From a virus, in the IMG/VR virus record IMGVR_UViG_3300027741_000021, positions 124,001-188,000 of that record: 64,000 nucleotides of DNA; one strand, given 5' to 3'. The notes below the pieces were generated by a model. That model had not been told where the DNA came from, made no database searches, and worked only from the letters and a program-made list of their open reading frames with translations. The position numbers and the translations under genes are program-made. Below are positions 48,469 through 56,503 of this stretch, piece after piece (the stretch's first letter is position 1; the number at the start of each line of letters is the position of its first letter).

Positions 48469-49326
48469 TTATAAGCCCAGGCTTTTTCTTATGGCTGTGG
48501 CTGATACAGCATGGGTAGCAGCATCAAAAGTTTCTTGCTCAATTTGATACCCTACATCACGACCGTATGTTATGTTCACAATGTTTGGCACCACAATCAC
48601 AGTGAATTGCCCTTGATACAGCGGGTCCAGATCACGTTTGATAAATCTTGTGACTTGTGCATAGTCAAAAGGATTTGACCCTTCCCAACCTTGACAATCA
48701 CGGATCATGATTGCAACTTGCCCTGTTTTGGCAATAGCACGTTCAAACAATGCACGATGGCCAGCATGCCACGGTTGCCAACGACCCAGCATCTGCACAG
48801 TTTCTTTCTTGAAATCAAACACAGGTCTACGGCGATTTTCTAATATATGTTGCCCAATGAACTCTGCCCACTTATCAGCATCTTGTTCTGTAACACGGAA
48901 ATCATATACTTCAGGTGGAATAAATGCTTTGTTAGTATCATCAAACCTACCTTGATCAATGGTATCAACCCAGATAGTCCAATCAGCTTTGAAGTTATTA
49001 CGCATCTCAACCAATGGTGCAACAAAGTCACAAATAACAAAATCGCCTGTACACTTGAATGCAAACTCGGCCATTCGTAGTGATTGACGAAGACGACCCT
49101 CACGACTAAAGTCCCAGTCATTAAAACGCTTGCGAATTTCATCAGCATTAAACCAATCTACATTTACTCTAAGAGTATTGTTATTTGGCATGCCTTCAAA
49201 GTTTAATACTCTGCCTGGGTTAACTTTGAATATATCTCCGTTACGTTCTAAATATGCTTTCAATGCTTTGGAAAGAAATGTTTTACCTGCTCCGGGCAAG
49301 CCCATTATTAATATTTTTTGTGTCAT
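48469..49326 (-). CDS. APS kinase / nucleotidyltransferase fusion
   Basis: 285 aa. Residues 1-165 match adenylylsulfate kinase (CysC-type): P-loop GLPGAGKT at 9-16, VDWFNADEIRKRF near 56-68 and FSREGRLRQSLRMAEFA with GDFVICDFVAPL near 94-105. Residues 175-285 have an HxGH nucleotidyltransferase motif (WHAGH at 186-190) and SATAIRKSL at the end, like NMN or sulfate adenylyl transferases. The order kinase-then-transferase mirrors PAPS synthetases. If the C-terminal half is sulfurylase-like, the protein would make PAPS from sulfate; otherwise it makes it from APS and also adenylylates another substrate. Next to sulfotransferase-like genes. Confidence 0.8.
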   Translation of the reverse strand: MTQKILIMGLPGAGKTFLSKALKAYLERNGDIFKVNPGRVLNFEGMPNNNTLRVNVDWFNADEIRKRFNDWDFSREGRLRQSLRMAEFAFKCTGDFVICDFVAPLVEMRNNFKADWTIWVDTIDQGRFDDTNKAFIPPEVYDFRVTEQDADKWAEFIGQHILENRRRPVFDFKKETVQMLGRWQPWHAGHRALFERAIAKTGQVAIMIRDCQGWEGSNPFDYAQVTRFIKRDLDPLYQGQFTVIVVPNIVNITYGRDVGYQIEQETFDAATHAVSATAIRKSLGL

Positions 49327-49943
49327 GTGTGTTTTCTTGAAGAATATCGTGCAAGATCATCTGTGGGATGGTCAGAAACTGCATTAAAATATTTACTGTT
49401 TGTGTCATCTTGCAAAATTATTTTTAGTCTAGCATCTGCTGATGCAATAGGAAATGCCAATTGCTGTGACACAGATTCTAGATATTTTGTGCCATACAAG
49501 TGCAGCAGTTCATAACTCAAGAACACAGGAGCAGCAAATTGATCGTATGCAGACAATGCCTGTGGCATGGTAATGGCGCCGCGCACACGAGCCTGTTGCA
49601 TTTTTACTATGTTCTGATCTCTGCCCAGTATAGCAAAAAGAACTTTGTGTCCAAGATTCTGCACACCGCGCACAAATGCCTTGAAGTTGGGTTCTGTAGC
49701 TGTGCCATTATTCATGTACGGCACACTCATTGACGTCACAAACCAATCAGCTTGTGACCAACGAAATTCATTTAATCTTGTGGGATCTTGCCAATATGGT
49801 GCAAATGGTTCTTGATCATGCCCAATCCAGTATTCATTCAAGAGATCTCGCCAGCCATAAACTTGTGGATGTAATGCAAATATCTTTGACCATAAATGGT
49901 TGCCTGCGCCCTGCGGCCCTGTCAGTATCAACACTGTTTTCAA
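49323..49943 (-). CDS. Sulfotransferase-like protein
   Basis: 206 aa, MKTVLILTGPQGAGNHLWSKIFALHP, with a GPQGAGNHL loop that resembles the PAPS 5'-phosphosulfate loop, and QNLGHKVLFAILGRDQNIVKM, which resembles the 3'-phosphate strand with its R. The start overlaps the APS kinase fusion by ATGA, the best evidence that PAPS is the cosubstrate. The later part (ESVSQQLAFPIASADARLKII) is unassigned. Substrate could be a surface glycan. Confidence 0.65.
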   Translation of the reverse strand: MKTVLILTGPQGAGNHLWSKIFALHPQVYGWRDLLNEYWIGHDQEPFAPYWQDPTRLNEFRWSQADWFVTSMSVPYMNNGTATEPNFKAFVRGVQNLGHKVLFAILGRDQNIVKMQQARVRGAITMPQALSAYDQFAAPVFLSYELLHLYGTKYLESVSQQLAFPIASADARLKIILQDDTNSKYFNAVSDHPTDDLARYSSRKHT

Positions 49944-50599
49944 TAGTTGTACCTCAATACGCGAAGAAAGTCTCGGGTTTGTTTTGTTTTTACACCGGTC
50001 AATTGTAGTGTGACCCTGGCATGATATCCTGCGTTGGCAGTTGAGTGCGGTATGTTGGTCCAGTCAAAGGTACTGATATCGCCTGCACGCCATTGATTCC
50101 AGTGATAGTTTCCGTATTCCCAGAACTGTCCAGGTTGCCAATCTGTCAGTTGTACAAACGCTCGTAACACACGTGAAGGATCTTCTGGGCACCATTTTTG
50201 CAATCGGTCAATGTGTAGATTCCACACTTCACCAGGATGCTGCACATGTATTCTGTACATGGCATCGTCCAGGCCAAACTCATCTGCAAACAATTGCAAG
50301 CTCTGGGGCAACTGCCAATTCAAGTGTGTGATAACTGTGTCAGGTGCCATTCCTGCCTGAGTGAGATCATATTCTTCTGCTGCCAAATCCTCTCGTGGTG
50401 GCCGCACTCCTTTTCCTTTGTATCCTCTCGTGGCCCAGGTTGCTGGCTTAGAGTTGGCAACAATCTCATCAATATCATTTTGCCAATGACCTGGATCCAC
50501 CCGCCCAAGATGTTCAATCACTTCATGTGCTTGATCTCTACGTTGCGGATCAAAATGATATCTGCTGCGTTGTTTTGATTCTTTCCAATTTGATTTCAT
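49940..50599 (-). CDS. 2OG-Fe(II) dioxygenase-like protein
   Basis: 219 aa started at ATG 50599 (ATGA with the next upstream gene's stop; ATG 50617 is an alternative). VWNLHIDRLQKW at 125-136 has the H129-x-D131 facial triad, and IPHSTANAGYHARVTLQLTG at 183-202 has the distal H185 and R195, the 2-oxoglutarate salt bridge. AFVQLTDWQPGQFWEYGNYHW is the core strand between. It looks like an aspartyl/asparaginyl hydroxylase-type fold. Hydroxylation of a peptide, sugar or small molecule is possible; it is coupled to sulfotransferase-like and methyltransferase genes, suggesting one product pathway. Confidence 0.8.
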   Translation of the reverse strand: MKSNWKESKQRSRYHFDPQRRDQAHEVIEHLGRVDPGHWQNDIDEIVANSKPATWATRGYKGKGVRPPREDLAAEEYDLTQAGMAPDTVITHLNWQLPQSLQLFADEFGLDDAMYRIHVQHPGEVWNLHIDRLQKWCPEDPSRVLRAFVQLTDWQPGQFWEYGNYHWNQWRAGDISTFDWTNIPHSTANAGYHARVTLQLTGVKTKQTRDFLRVLRYNY

Positions 50600-51162
50600 A
50601 ATTTTTGCCACCACCATACTATTCTTTTCAGGTCCTCTAAATTGTTATTTAGATCAAGTAACGGCCCTTTGATCAAATTCAATCCTAGATCTTTGCTGAT
50701 CTTTTCAAACCATTCTTGACTCCAATTGTATGTGAATTCACTCTTTGACGAATCGGACTCAGGCACAAATTGTTTATTTCTGACCACTAAGTAACCGCCA
50801 GGGCGTATCCAGCCTACAACTCGTTGTATATCTATTAGAGTAAGTTCTCTATTTCTGTATTGTAAAGAGCCCAATGCAAGTACCACATCCACTGAGTCAT
50901 TGTCAATTACCATGTCCTGGATTGAACAATGAAAATCAGAGTCAGGATAATCTACAACATCAAACCCAATGAGATTTTTGATTTTGCCACGGAAATAATT
51001 TACACCGCAGCCCACATCAATTACCAATTGAGGATTTAAAGAATTTATTTCATCAATGAGATTGGTTCCTGAATAACGGAATCCCTTCAGTCTGAATTCG
51101 GTCTGAGAATAAGTATCACGGAAAGGAACCATTTCTGTTCTTTTTTCAACAATATGATTCAT
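50596..51162 (-). CDS. SAM-dependent methyltransferase
   Basis: 188 aa. INSLNPQLVIDVGCGVNYFRGKIKNLIGFDVV gives motif I (DVGCG) and the acidic strand end, and DVVLALGSLQYRN is the later core. The same core, INALDPGSVLDVGCGYHPFKGRIQNLVGID, occurs in the plus-strand protein at 52769-53533, so these are inverted paralogues. ATGA overlaps link it to the oxygenase and sulfotransferase-like genes. The substrate is unknown, probably the same small molecule or glycan. Confidence 0.85.
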   Translation of the reverse strand: MNHIVEKRTEMVPFRDTYSQTEFRLKGFRYSGTNLIDEINSLNPQLVIDVGCGVNYFRGKIKNLIGFDVVDYPDSDFHCSIQDMVIDNDSVDVVLALGSLQYRNRELTLIDIQRVVGWIRPGGYLVVRNKQFVPESDSSKSEFTYNWSQEWFEKISKDLGLNLIKGPLLDLNNNLEDLKRIVWWWQKL

Positions 51163-51773
51163 ATTACTGTTACCTTTACATCTGATTTATAGTAGTCTTG
51201 AAAATAAGACTCCGGCGGTGAAATATCTAACGATTTGCACAGGTCCAAATTGTTGTCGGGCCAACGTGATGGATAACGTGCAATAGCTTGCTGTATGCCA
51301 AGATTCTGACTGTGAATAATACTGGCCATTGTTCGTAGATCTCGATAGTATTCGTGATACAATGGATAAGTGATATCAAAATGGCCGCATTTGACCCACC
51401 ATCCCAAACAAGCATCGTCGGGGCGATGTACCAGCACAACAGCACAATCGGGCCAGCAGGCCTTTAAGAAATCAATATTGTTGGCAAAGATGTGGCTCTT
51501 GATAATACGAATGCCATTGCCTGAGAATGCACTGTTAAATATATCCTCCAGTGCATCTTTACTCAGAGTGAACAAGTCAGGTGGTAAACCAAACTCCATG
51601 CCAGGATCAAAATACGCACCCAAATGCATCAAATCCATTGTGCCGCCAGCGTCGTGATAATAAGTCCTAGCAACACTGTAATCGCTTTGATCTAGGTCAG
51701 TGCTGTAATAAATGTTCTTGACCACACTGCTCCATTTACTGCCCGGGGCGCCGGCTACAAAGATATATTTCAT
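51159..51773 (-). CDS. Sulfotransferase-like protein
   Basis: 204 aa. MKYIFVAGAPGSKWSSVVKNI has the PAPS-binding loop APGSKWSSV, with a basic residue in the position expected for sulfotransferases. IRIIKSHIFANNIDFL and CAVVLVHRPDDACLGWWVKCG match the conserved strand and the 3'-phosphate loop with RxxDxxxxWW. This is the clearest sulfotransferase of the set. Its stop overlaps the methyltransferase start, and its own start overlaps the stop of the Bug-like protein gene (51770-51773). It likely sulfates a small acceptor or polysaccharide. Confidence 0.75.
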   Translation of the reverse strand: MKYIFVAGAPGSKWSSVVKNIYYSTDLDQSDYSVARTYYHDAGGTMDLMHLGAYFDPGMEFGLPPDLFTLSKDALEDIFNSAFSGNGIRIIKSHIFANNIDFLKACWPDCAVVLVHRPDDACLGWWVKCGHFDITYPLYHEYYRDLRTMASIIHSQNLGIQQAIARYPSRWPDNNLDLCKSLDISPPESYFQDYYKSDVKVTVI

Positions 51774-52753
51774 TCTTTACTTAAATCAATTCGACTCAGC
51801 ACAGGAATAAAGGCGGCTCGCAATTCATCCATTTGTCGACGCAGGCCTGCTGGTGTGAGTTCATCTTCTTCGTAGAATACCACATTGATTTCTCTCCATT
51901 CAGCATATTCTTTACTACGCACAGCAGCACTGAAATTCTTCTGATACCATTCTACAATATCTCTGGGAGTGTTGGGTGGTAACTGGATACTCCACGCAGC
52001 ATAAACGTTGATACCGGGTGCCACATCTTTCAACAAGGGCACTGTAGGGAACTGTGGCATGCGTTGTGTGCCGGTGAATCCGATAGGCTTGACTTTGCCG
52101 CCTTCCACTAGCGCACGAGCCACTGCAATGGGCATGATGCCAAATTCAGTTCCGCCGTTTTTAGGATCAAAGGACGCTACACTGATCACTGCGGGCATAG
52201 GGCCGTTGAACTTGATAGGCTGCACTTGCTGTCTATTTCCGTGGCCACGTTCCATCAAGTATTCGTATGCTGTTCTATGTGCGCCGCCGCCTAGCGCCAC
52301 ATTGACAGGGCGTGTGGTAGTGCTGATTAACTTAACAAAATCCTGTGGAGTGTTTACACTACTGCTGGGATGTGCTACTAGCACCAAGGGTGATTTGCCC
52401 ATGGTCAACACATCTACAAATGAATCGTAGTTGTATTTCTTCACAGACTTTTCCCAGATGTCGTTGGTCACATAACTGCTCATGTGACTTGGCAGATTGA
52501 TTGAGTGCCCGTCAGGTGCCTGTGTTAGGAAATAGTTGTTGGCCAGTGCTGAATCCACACCTGGGCGATTTTCAACTGCAAAACTGACCTTGGGATTGGT
52601 CTTTTGTACGATCTCGGCCAGTTTCCTAAACGCTATTTCGTTGCCGGCGCCGGCGGTATTGCCCACGATTACAGTAACGGGTCGGGTGGGTTCCCAGGCA
52701 AATGCTATCGCGGGCAAGAGAACCAAAGTTGCTAGTATTTTTTTGATGTTCAT
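51770..52753 (-). CDS. Bug-type tripartite tricarboxylate transporter substrate-binding protein
   Basis: 327 aa. The first 19 residues are a signal peptide (KKILATLVLLPAIAFA). The mature chain shows Bug-family blocks: PTRPVTVIVGNTAGAGNEIAFRKLAEIV, VENRPGVDSALANNYFLTQAPDGHSINL, the VLVAHPSSSVNTPQDFVKLI strand and VKPIGFTGTQRMPQFPTVPLLKD, ending in LRRQMDELRAAFIPVL. These periplasmic proteins capture carboxylates for TctAB transporters or act as sensors. It is unusual in a phage. Shine-Dalgarno AAGGAG before the ATG is strong. Likely acquired from a betaproteobacterial-type host (inference). Confidence 0.9.
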   Translation of the reverse strand: MNIKKILATLVLLPAIAFAWEPTRPVTVIVGNTAGAGNEIAFRKLAEIVQKTNPKVSFAVENRPGVDSALANNYFLTQAPDGHSINLPSHMSSYVTNDIWEKSVKKYNYDSFVDVLTMGKSPLVLVAHPSSSVNTPQDFVKLISTTTRPVNVALGGGAHRTAYEYLMERGHGNRQQVQPIKFNGPMPAVISVASFDPKNGGTEFGIMPIAVARALVEGGKVKPIGFTGTQRMPQFPTVPLLKDVAPGINVYAAWSIQLPPNTPRDIVEWYQKNFSAAVRSKEYAEWREINVVFYEEDELTPAGLRRQMDELRAAFIPVLSRIDLSKE

Positions 52754-52768
52754 AACTTCTCCTTAAAT

Positions 52769-53533
52769 ATGTTTGAAATCAAAGTTATTTACCAAAAATT
52801 TTATATGAACACAAAAATTTTCTCCTTAATTGCAAAAAATTTGCAGAGTGCATTTATTTTGCCCAAATATAGCAAAATTTCTATCACTGAAGATACAGTA
52901 GTAGATCAATTGCCCTGGACACCTGCTCGCTATCGCAAGTTCAAAGATGCCGTGGAAGCTGAGCTGAGTCTGCCCTGTGAATATCGCGGCACACTAAAAC
53001 AAATAGTAGATGATCTCAGTGAGCGTTACACACACAGATTCTTTGCTGAAATATGGAAACCTCGCACAGGTGATTATGAGCACACAGGATGGAGTCTAGT
53101 GGATGAGATCAATGCGTTGGATCCAGGATCAGTATTAGATGTAGGCTGTGGGTATCATCCGTTTAAAGGGCGTATACAAAATCTTGTGGGCATTGATCCT
53201 TACAATAATTGTGCCGATTATGAAGTAGACATATTAGACTATCGAGTGAAGTCAGCCAGCCACGACGTGATCATTGCTCTAGGCTCAATCAACTTCAATA
53301 GTAGAGATGATATTGAACAACGATTTGTTCATTGTGTGAGTTTGCTGAAAACACACGGGAAGTTTTATCTACGTGCTAATCCGGGTATCACACATAAAAC
53401 AGGGCCGTATGTGGAAATATTTCCTTGGACTTTTGAAGTTGTGAATGAGTTTGCAGAAACATACAATCTAAGGTTAGACACATTCAAACGTGACGCAAAT
53501 GATCGATTGTATTTTGTTTATACCAAATTATAA
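52769..53533 (+). CDS. SAM-dependent methyltransferase, plus strand
   Basis: 254 aa, divergently placed from the Bug gene. SVLDVGCGYHPFKGRIQNLVGIDPYN near 118-143 is motif I plus the acidic strand end, and DVIIALGSINFNSRDDIEQRF is the core strand and acceptor-side loop. The N-terminal 100 residues are unassigned (VDQLPWTPARYRKFKD). A start 12 codons in (MNTKIFSL, at 52805) is an alternative; neither ATG has a clear Shine-Dalgarno sequence. It overlaps the convergent gene end at 53528 by six bases. Paralogue of 50596-51162. Confidence 0.85.
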   Translation: MFEIKVIYQKFYMNTKIFSLIAKNLQSAFILPKYSKISITEDTVVDQLPWTPARYRKFKDAVEAELSLPCEYRGTLKQIVDDLSERYTHRFFAEIWKPRTGDYEHTGWSLVDEINALDPGSVLDVGCGYHPFKGRIQNLVGIDPYNNCADYEVDILDYRVKSASHDVIIALGSINFNSRDDIEQRFVHCVSLLKTHGKFYLRANPGITHKTGPYVEIFPWTFEVVNEFAETYNLRLDTFKRDANDRLYFVYTKL

Positions 53534-54019
53534 TATACCTGCTGCGGCTTGCATGGCCTGCAGGTCTTTGCTGACCTTGGTATAGATAGGCTTTACGTCT
53601 AACCCGGCAGCTATACGCATCTCATTGAGATCGCCTTCGGTACGTCGACGATACTCATTGGGTGTAAGTGGAACAAGTTCAGCGAATGTTTCGGGACTCC
53701 ATTCATGTTTTTGTTTCTTGTAAACCATGATCCAATCATCAGGTTCGTACTCTGTTAGTGTGTTGAGATCTCGAAGAATTTCGTCAATTTGTCCAGGTGC
53801 AGCATTGCGACGGCGCATTTCCAAATACACTAGATAACGATTGGGTTTGATTTCGCCGGGGCTTTGATCAGCATCTAGCACAAAGTCGTAGCCTTTTTCA
53901 AACCAATTCATGAGATCTTTGGCTGCTTGCTTGTCGCGAACAAAAAAGCTCACCACAATCACATCAGCATCTTCGCCCATCTTGGAACTGAATTCGTCGA
54001 TATGCACGGTGGGCTTCAT
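53528..54019 (-). CDS. Conserved T4-like phage hypothetical protein
   Basis: 163 aa starting MKPTVHIDEFSSKMGEDADVIVVSFFVRD at ATG 54019, the only start with GGAGGG at proper spacing. The longer frame to 54175 would overlap the next gene by 122 bases in a low-complexity Gln/Pro region. The body (AAKDLMNWFEKGYDFVLDADQSPGEIKPNRYLVYLEMRRR) alternates helix and strand, and ENTPNEYR-type end motifs follow. Similar proteins, from memory, are common next to virion or replication genes in cyanophage-type T4 relatives; function unknown. Confidence 0.65.
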   Translation of the reverse strand: MKPTVHIDEFSSKMGEDADVIVVSFFVRDKQAAKDLMNWFEKGYDFVLDADQSPGEIKPNRYLVYLEMRRRNAAPGQIDEILRDLNTLTEYEPDDWIMVYKKQKHEWSPETFAELVPLTPNEYRRRTEGDLNEMRIAAGLDVKPIYTKVSKDLQAMQAAAGIL

Positions 54020-54053
54020 CATGCCCTCCATATCCTTATAGCTCAAGCCCTCG

Positions 54054-54653
54054 TTAAGCTGCTGGCGGCGCTGCGGCTGTGGGGGCTGCTGCGGGTTGTT
54101 GAAGTTGTTGTTGTGCTGCATCTGCTTTCTCTTCATCTTTGTATTGGTCTTTGTCGATATCTTCTGCATAAGCATCGTCGAGATCTTGTAAATCTATTTC
54201 TTCACCTTCTAAATCAATACTGCCTGTGCGTATGTCTGCAATGAGATTTTTGGGCATGATGATTTCTACCAACCATACTTTTTTAGTTATCAATCTAGCA
54301 ATGTGTGTTCCGGCTTCGTAGTCACTGGGTTCTGTGACCTTGACAGGAATCTTCATGTCTACTTTTTTAAACTTTACTTCACAGTCAAATGGCAGCAGTC
54401 TGCGACCGCCGCGTGGGTCAGGCATGAGATTTTCAGGCCACATGAATATGCAACCTATTTTGTACTTGCCAATGTCTGGACCTTGTACCAGTTCGCCGCG
54501 ATCCCAGTTGCGAAATGCATAGATATCTAGTTCATCAAGAACTCGTTCAAAATCCAACAGTGTGAGCAAGCTGCCTTCACTGAGGTAGATATCACGGATG
54601 TTTTCGGCCACATTCCAGTAGTCAGTGTGATCTTTAAAGATGTTTTCGTCCAT
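54054..54653 (-). CDS. Conserved T4-like phage hypothetical protein with acidic tail
   Basis: 199 aa, MDENIFKDHTDYWNVAENIRDIYLSEGSLLTLLDFERVLDELDIYAF. The ordered N-terminal 130 residues contain EVKFKKVDMKIPVKVTEPSDYEAGTHIARLITKKVWLVEIIMP, a beta-strand pattern like a small virion or regulatory domain. The C-terminus becomes acidic (LEGEEIDLQDLDDAYAEDIDKDQYKDEEK) and then Gln/Ala/Pro rich (PAAAPTAAAPPAA). A CATAAATA late box lies at 54659-54666, five bases from the ATG. Confidence 0.7.
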   Translation of the reverse strand: MDENIFKDHTDYWNVAENIRDIYLSEGSLLTLLDFERVLDELDIYAFRNWDRGELVQGPDIGKYKIGCIFMWPENLMPDPRGGRRLLPFDCEVKFKKVDMKIPVKVTEPSDYEAGTHIARLITKKVWLVEIIMPKNLIADIRTGSIDLEGEEIDLQDLDDAYAEDIDKDQYKDEEKADAAQQQLQQPAAAPTAAAPPAA

Positions 54654-54658
54654 ACGGA

Positions 54659-54666
54659 TATTTATG
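54659..54666 (-). promoter_or_regulatory. Candidate late promoter box CATAAATA
   Basis: Minus-strand CATAAATA five bases before the ATG at 54653, so the leader would be very short. Shared divergent region with phoH. Confidence 0.35.
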
Positions 54667-54731
54667 GCAAGAGACTAGAACCTGTGCGCTTTGGTTTCTT
54701 TCCGCAAAGCCAAATACTTATGCCAATAATC

Positions 54732-54759
54732 TCTGAGATCTCGATACATAGATCTCAGA
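54732..54759. promoter_or_regulatory. Palindromic hairpin in the phoH divergent region
   Basis: A 10-base perfect inverted repeat (TCTGAGATCT/AGATCTCAGA) with an eight-base loop between the divergent gene at 54653 and phoH. It shares GAGATC with the clpA operator palindrome, so a common regulator is possible. No U-tract follows. Confidence 0.5.
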
Positions 54760-54768
54760 CTACAAACA

Positions 54769-54776
54769 CCTAAATA
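54769..54776 (+). promoter_or_regulatory. Candidate promoter box CCTAAATA before phoH
   Basis: Plus-strand CCTAAATA about 40 bases upstream of the phoH TTG start. Fits a divergent late-type promoter. Confidence 0.35.
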
Positions 54777-54816
54777 TTCATGCTATCAAATAGCAAACAC
54801 TTTAGGAGAACCAAAC

Positions 54817-55560
54817 TTGAGTAGACAACGCGGGGCCAAAGCCCAAATACAAAAACGCATCACACCACCAATGGTAGAAAACACAATTCCATTTAATCCA
54901 GAACCCAGGCAGCGACAACGACCAATAGAACTCATACCAAAATCACGCAATCAAGAAAATCTCATATTAAACCTACTCAACTCAGAACAATCAATTGTAG
55001 TAGCAGTTGGACCTGCAGGCACTGGTAAAACTTACCTGGCCATGTTGGCTGCTGTGAAAGCATTTAGAACAGGCGAATGTAAACGTATCATCCTAACACG
55101 ACCGGCCATTGGCGTAGAAGACGAACAGCACGGGTTCTTACCCGGGAATCTCGTTGCCAAGATGGAACCGTGGACTCGTCCCTTGCTGGATGTATTGCGT
55201 GAATACTATCGCCCACCCGAAATTGCAGCTATGATCGACGAAGGCACTATAGAAATATCACCCTTGGCCTACATGCGTGGACGTACATTTAAACATGCGT
55301 GGATCATTGCAGATGAGATGCAGAACGCCACGCCAGCACAGATGAAAATGCTGCTGAGTCGCATAGGCACTGAATCTCGCATTGTGGTCACTGGGGATGT
55401 AGAACAAGCCGATCGCGCCCAGGGACAAAATGGACTGTTAGATCTCTGTTCACGATTGGAGCATTATCCAGTCACAGGAATGGCTGTTTGCAGGCTAAAC
55501 GGAAGAGACATACAACGCCATCCAATTATAGGAAGTGTACTGGCATTGTACGACAGATAA
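54817..55560 (+). CDS. phoH: PhoH-like ATPase
   Basis: 247 aa from a TTG start at 54817, supported by AGGAGA at seven bases. Walker A VGPAGTGKT at 64-72, TRPAIGVEDEQHGFLPGNL (the conserved PhoH insertion), EISPLAYMRGRTF and Walker B IIADEMQNATPAQMKMLL follow, then TGDVEQAD. Common in marine and freshwater T4-like phages, with a suggested role in RNA metabolism or phosphate stress that is not proven. It is one of few plus-strand genes and is divergent from the gene at 54653. Confidence 0.95.
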   Translation: MSRQRGAKAQIQKRITPPMVENTIPFNPEPRQRQRPIELIPKSRNQENLILNLLNSEQSIVVAVGPAGTGKTYLAMLAAVKAFRTGECKRIILTRPAIGVEDEQHGFLPGNLVAKMEPWTRPLLDVLREYYRPPEIAAMIDEGTIEISPLAYMRGRTFKHAWIIADEMQNATPAQMKMLLSRIGTESRIVVTGDVEQADRAQGQNGLLDLCSRLEHYPVTGMAVCRLNGRDIQRHPIIGSVLALYDR

Positions 55561-55576
55561 TTAATGTCAACTGCAA

Positions 55577-56503
55577 TCACAATGGCCCAATGGGCCATTG
55601 TGTCTGTTCTCCGCAACTGAATTGGCAAACTGGTTCGTTGGCTAATTTATCATAAAATTCTGCCACGGCTGTTCTATCAAGGATCTCACTCAATGTGGTA
55701 TTTTCAATGGAATATTGATTTTTATTTTTACCAAATTTAGTTTTGTAATAAAATCTATGATCTCCCACATAGCAGCAAGGCATGTAATATCCATCAGCTG
55801 AAATAAAATGTGCTTGTCCACTGTGACATTCAGGAATCACTTTGTTTGTTGTGAGTGTTTGTTTCCAACTTTGTTGGCTATGCCATTGTATTCCAGTTTG
55901 TTCTTTACTGGGTTTGAAATGCATGGTTTGATCATCAAATCTAGAACTGCGACTGATTTGAAATTGATCTATGCCCAAGTTTTGACTTAGTTGTCTTGCT
56001 TGCTCAATATTATTTTCGTTATAAGAAAAAGGAATAAATTTCCACACAGTATTGCATGCAGATTCTACACACACTTTGATGGCATCCTGCGTGGTTTTCC
56101 AATCACCATTGATCCTGTATTGTGTGAAATTTTCTGGAATACCATCTATAGAAAATGTCACGGAATCGTTTGATGACAACTCTTCTACCAGTTCTTGCCA
56201 CCAACTTTGTTTTCGATGGCCTCCATTGGTAACAATAGATATTACTGCTCCTCGACGTTTGAGATCACGTATCAATCCTACTAGATCAGGATGATAGATT
56301 GGATCGCCATAGTTTCCGCATAGATCTATATTGATTCCTGATAAATCAATATCTAAAAATTTCAACAGTGCTTGTTTATCTATACTGTGATTTTTCCAAT
56401 GCTGACCCCATTGATTAATAAATCTAGTTCTTGAACATCCTGGACATTTTAATGTACAGATGTTAGTGGGTTCAAGATGGATTCCCTGGATGGTCGGTAT
56501 CAT
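55577..56503 (-). CDS. Radical SAM / SPASM-type enzyme
   Basis: 308 aa. C16-x3-C20-x2-C23 (NICTLKCPGC) is the radical SAM cluster, followed by NIDLCGNYGDPIYHPDL (the SAM-binding GxxxP loop) and SIVTNGGH. The C-terminal HSGQAHFISADGYYMPCCYVGDH and EPVCQFSCGEQ give the SPASM-type extra cluster cysteines. These enzymes modify peptides or sugars. It ends in a strong hairpin opposite phoH. Not related in sequence to the B12-type protein at 4653-6578. Confidence 0.88.
   Translation of the reverse strand: MIPTIQGIHLEPTNICTLKCPGCSRTRFINQWGQHWKNHSIDKQALLKFLDIDLSGINIDLCGNYGDPIYHPDLVGLIRDLKRRGAVISIVTNGGHRKQSWWQELVEELSSNDSVTFSIDGIPENFTQYRINGDWKTTQDAIKVCVESACNTVWKFIPFSYNENNIEQARQLSQNLGIDQFQISRSSRFDDQTMHFKPSKEQTGIQWHSQQSWKQTLTTNKVIPECHSGQAHFISADGYYMPCCYVGDHRFYYKTKFGKNKNQYSIENTTLSEILDRTAVAEFYDKLANEPVCQFSCGEQTQWPIGPL
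55578..55602. terminator. Strong hairpin between convergent phoH and the radical SAM gene
   Basis: An 11-base perfect stem (CACAATGGCCC and GGGCCATTGTG) with a three-base loop, overlapping the stop of the radical SAM gene 18 bases after phoH. No poly-U follows, so termination is likely but may be weak, or the stem protects 3' ends. Confidence 0.6.

Noticed and set aside
54054-54175. Longer start for the 53528 gene in the overlap with the 54054 gene
   Set aside because: The extra segment is Gln/Asn/Pro low complexity and is opposed by a start with GGAGGG at 54019.
55578-55602. Standard rho-independent terminator
   Set aside because: The stem is strong but lacks a T-tract on either side; kept as a hairpin with reduced confidence rather than as a classic terminator.
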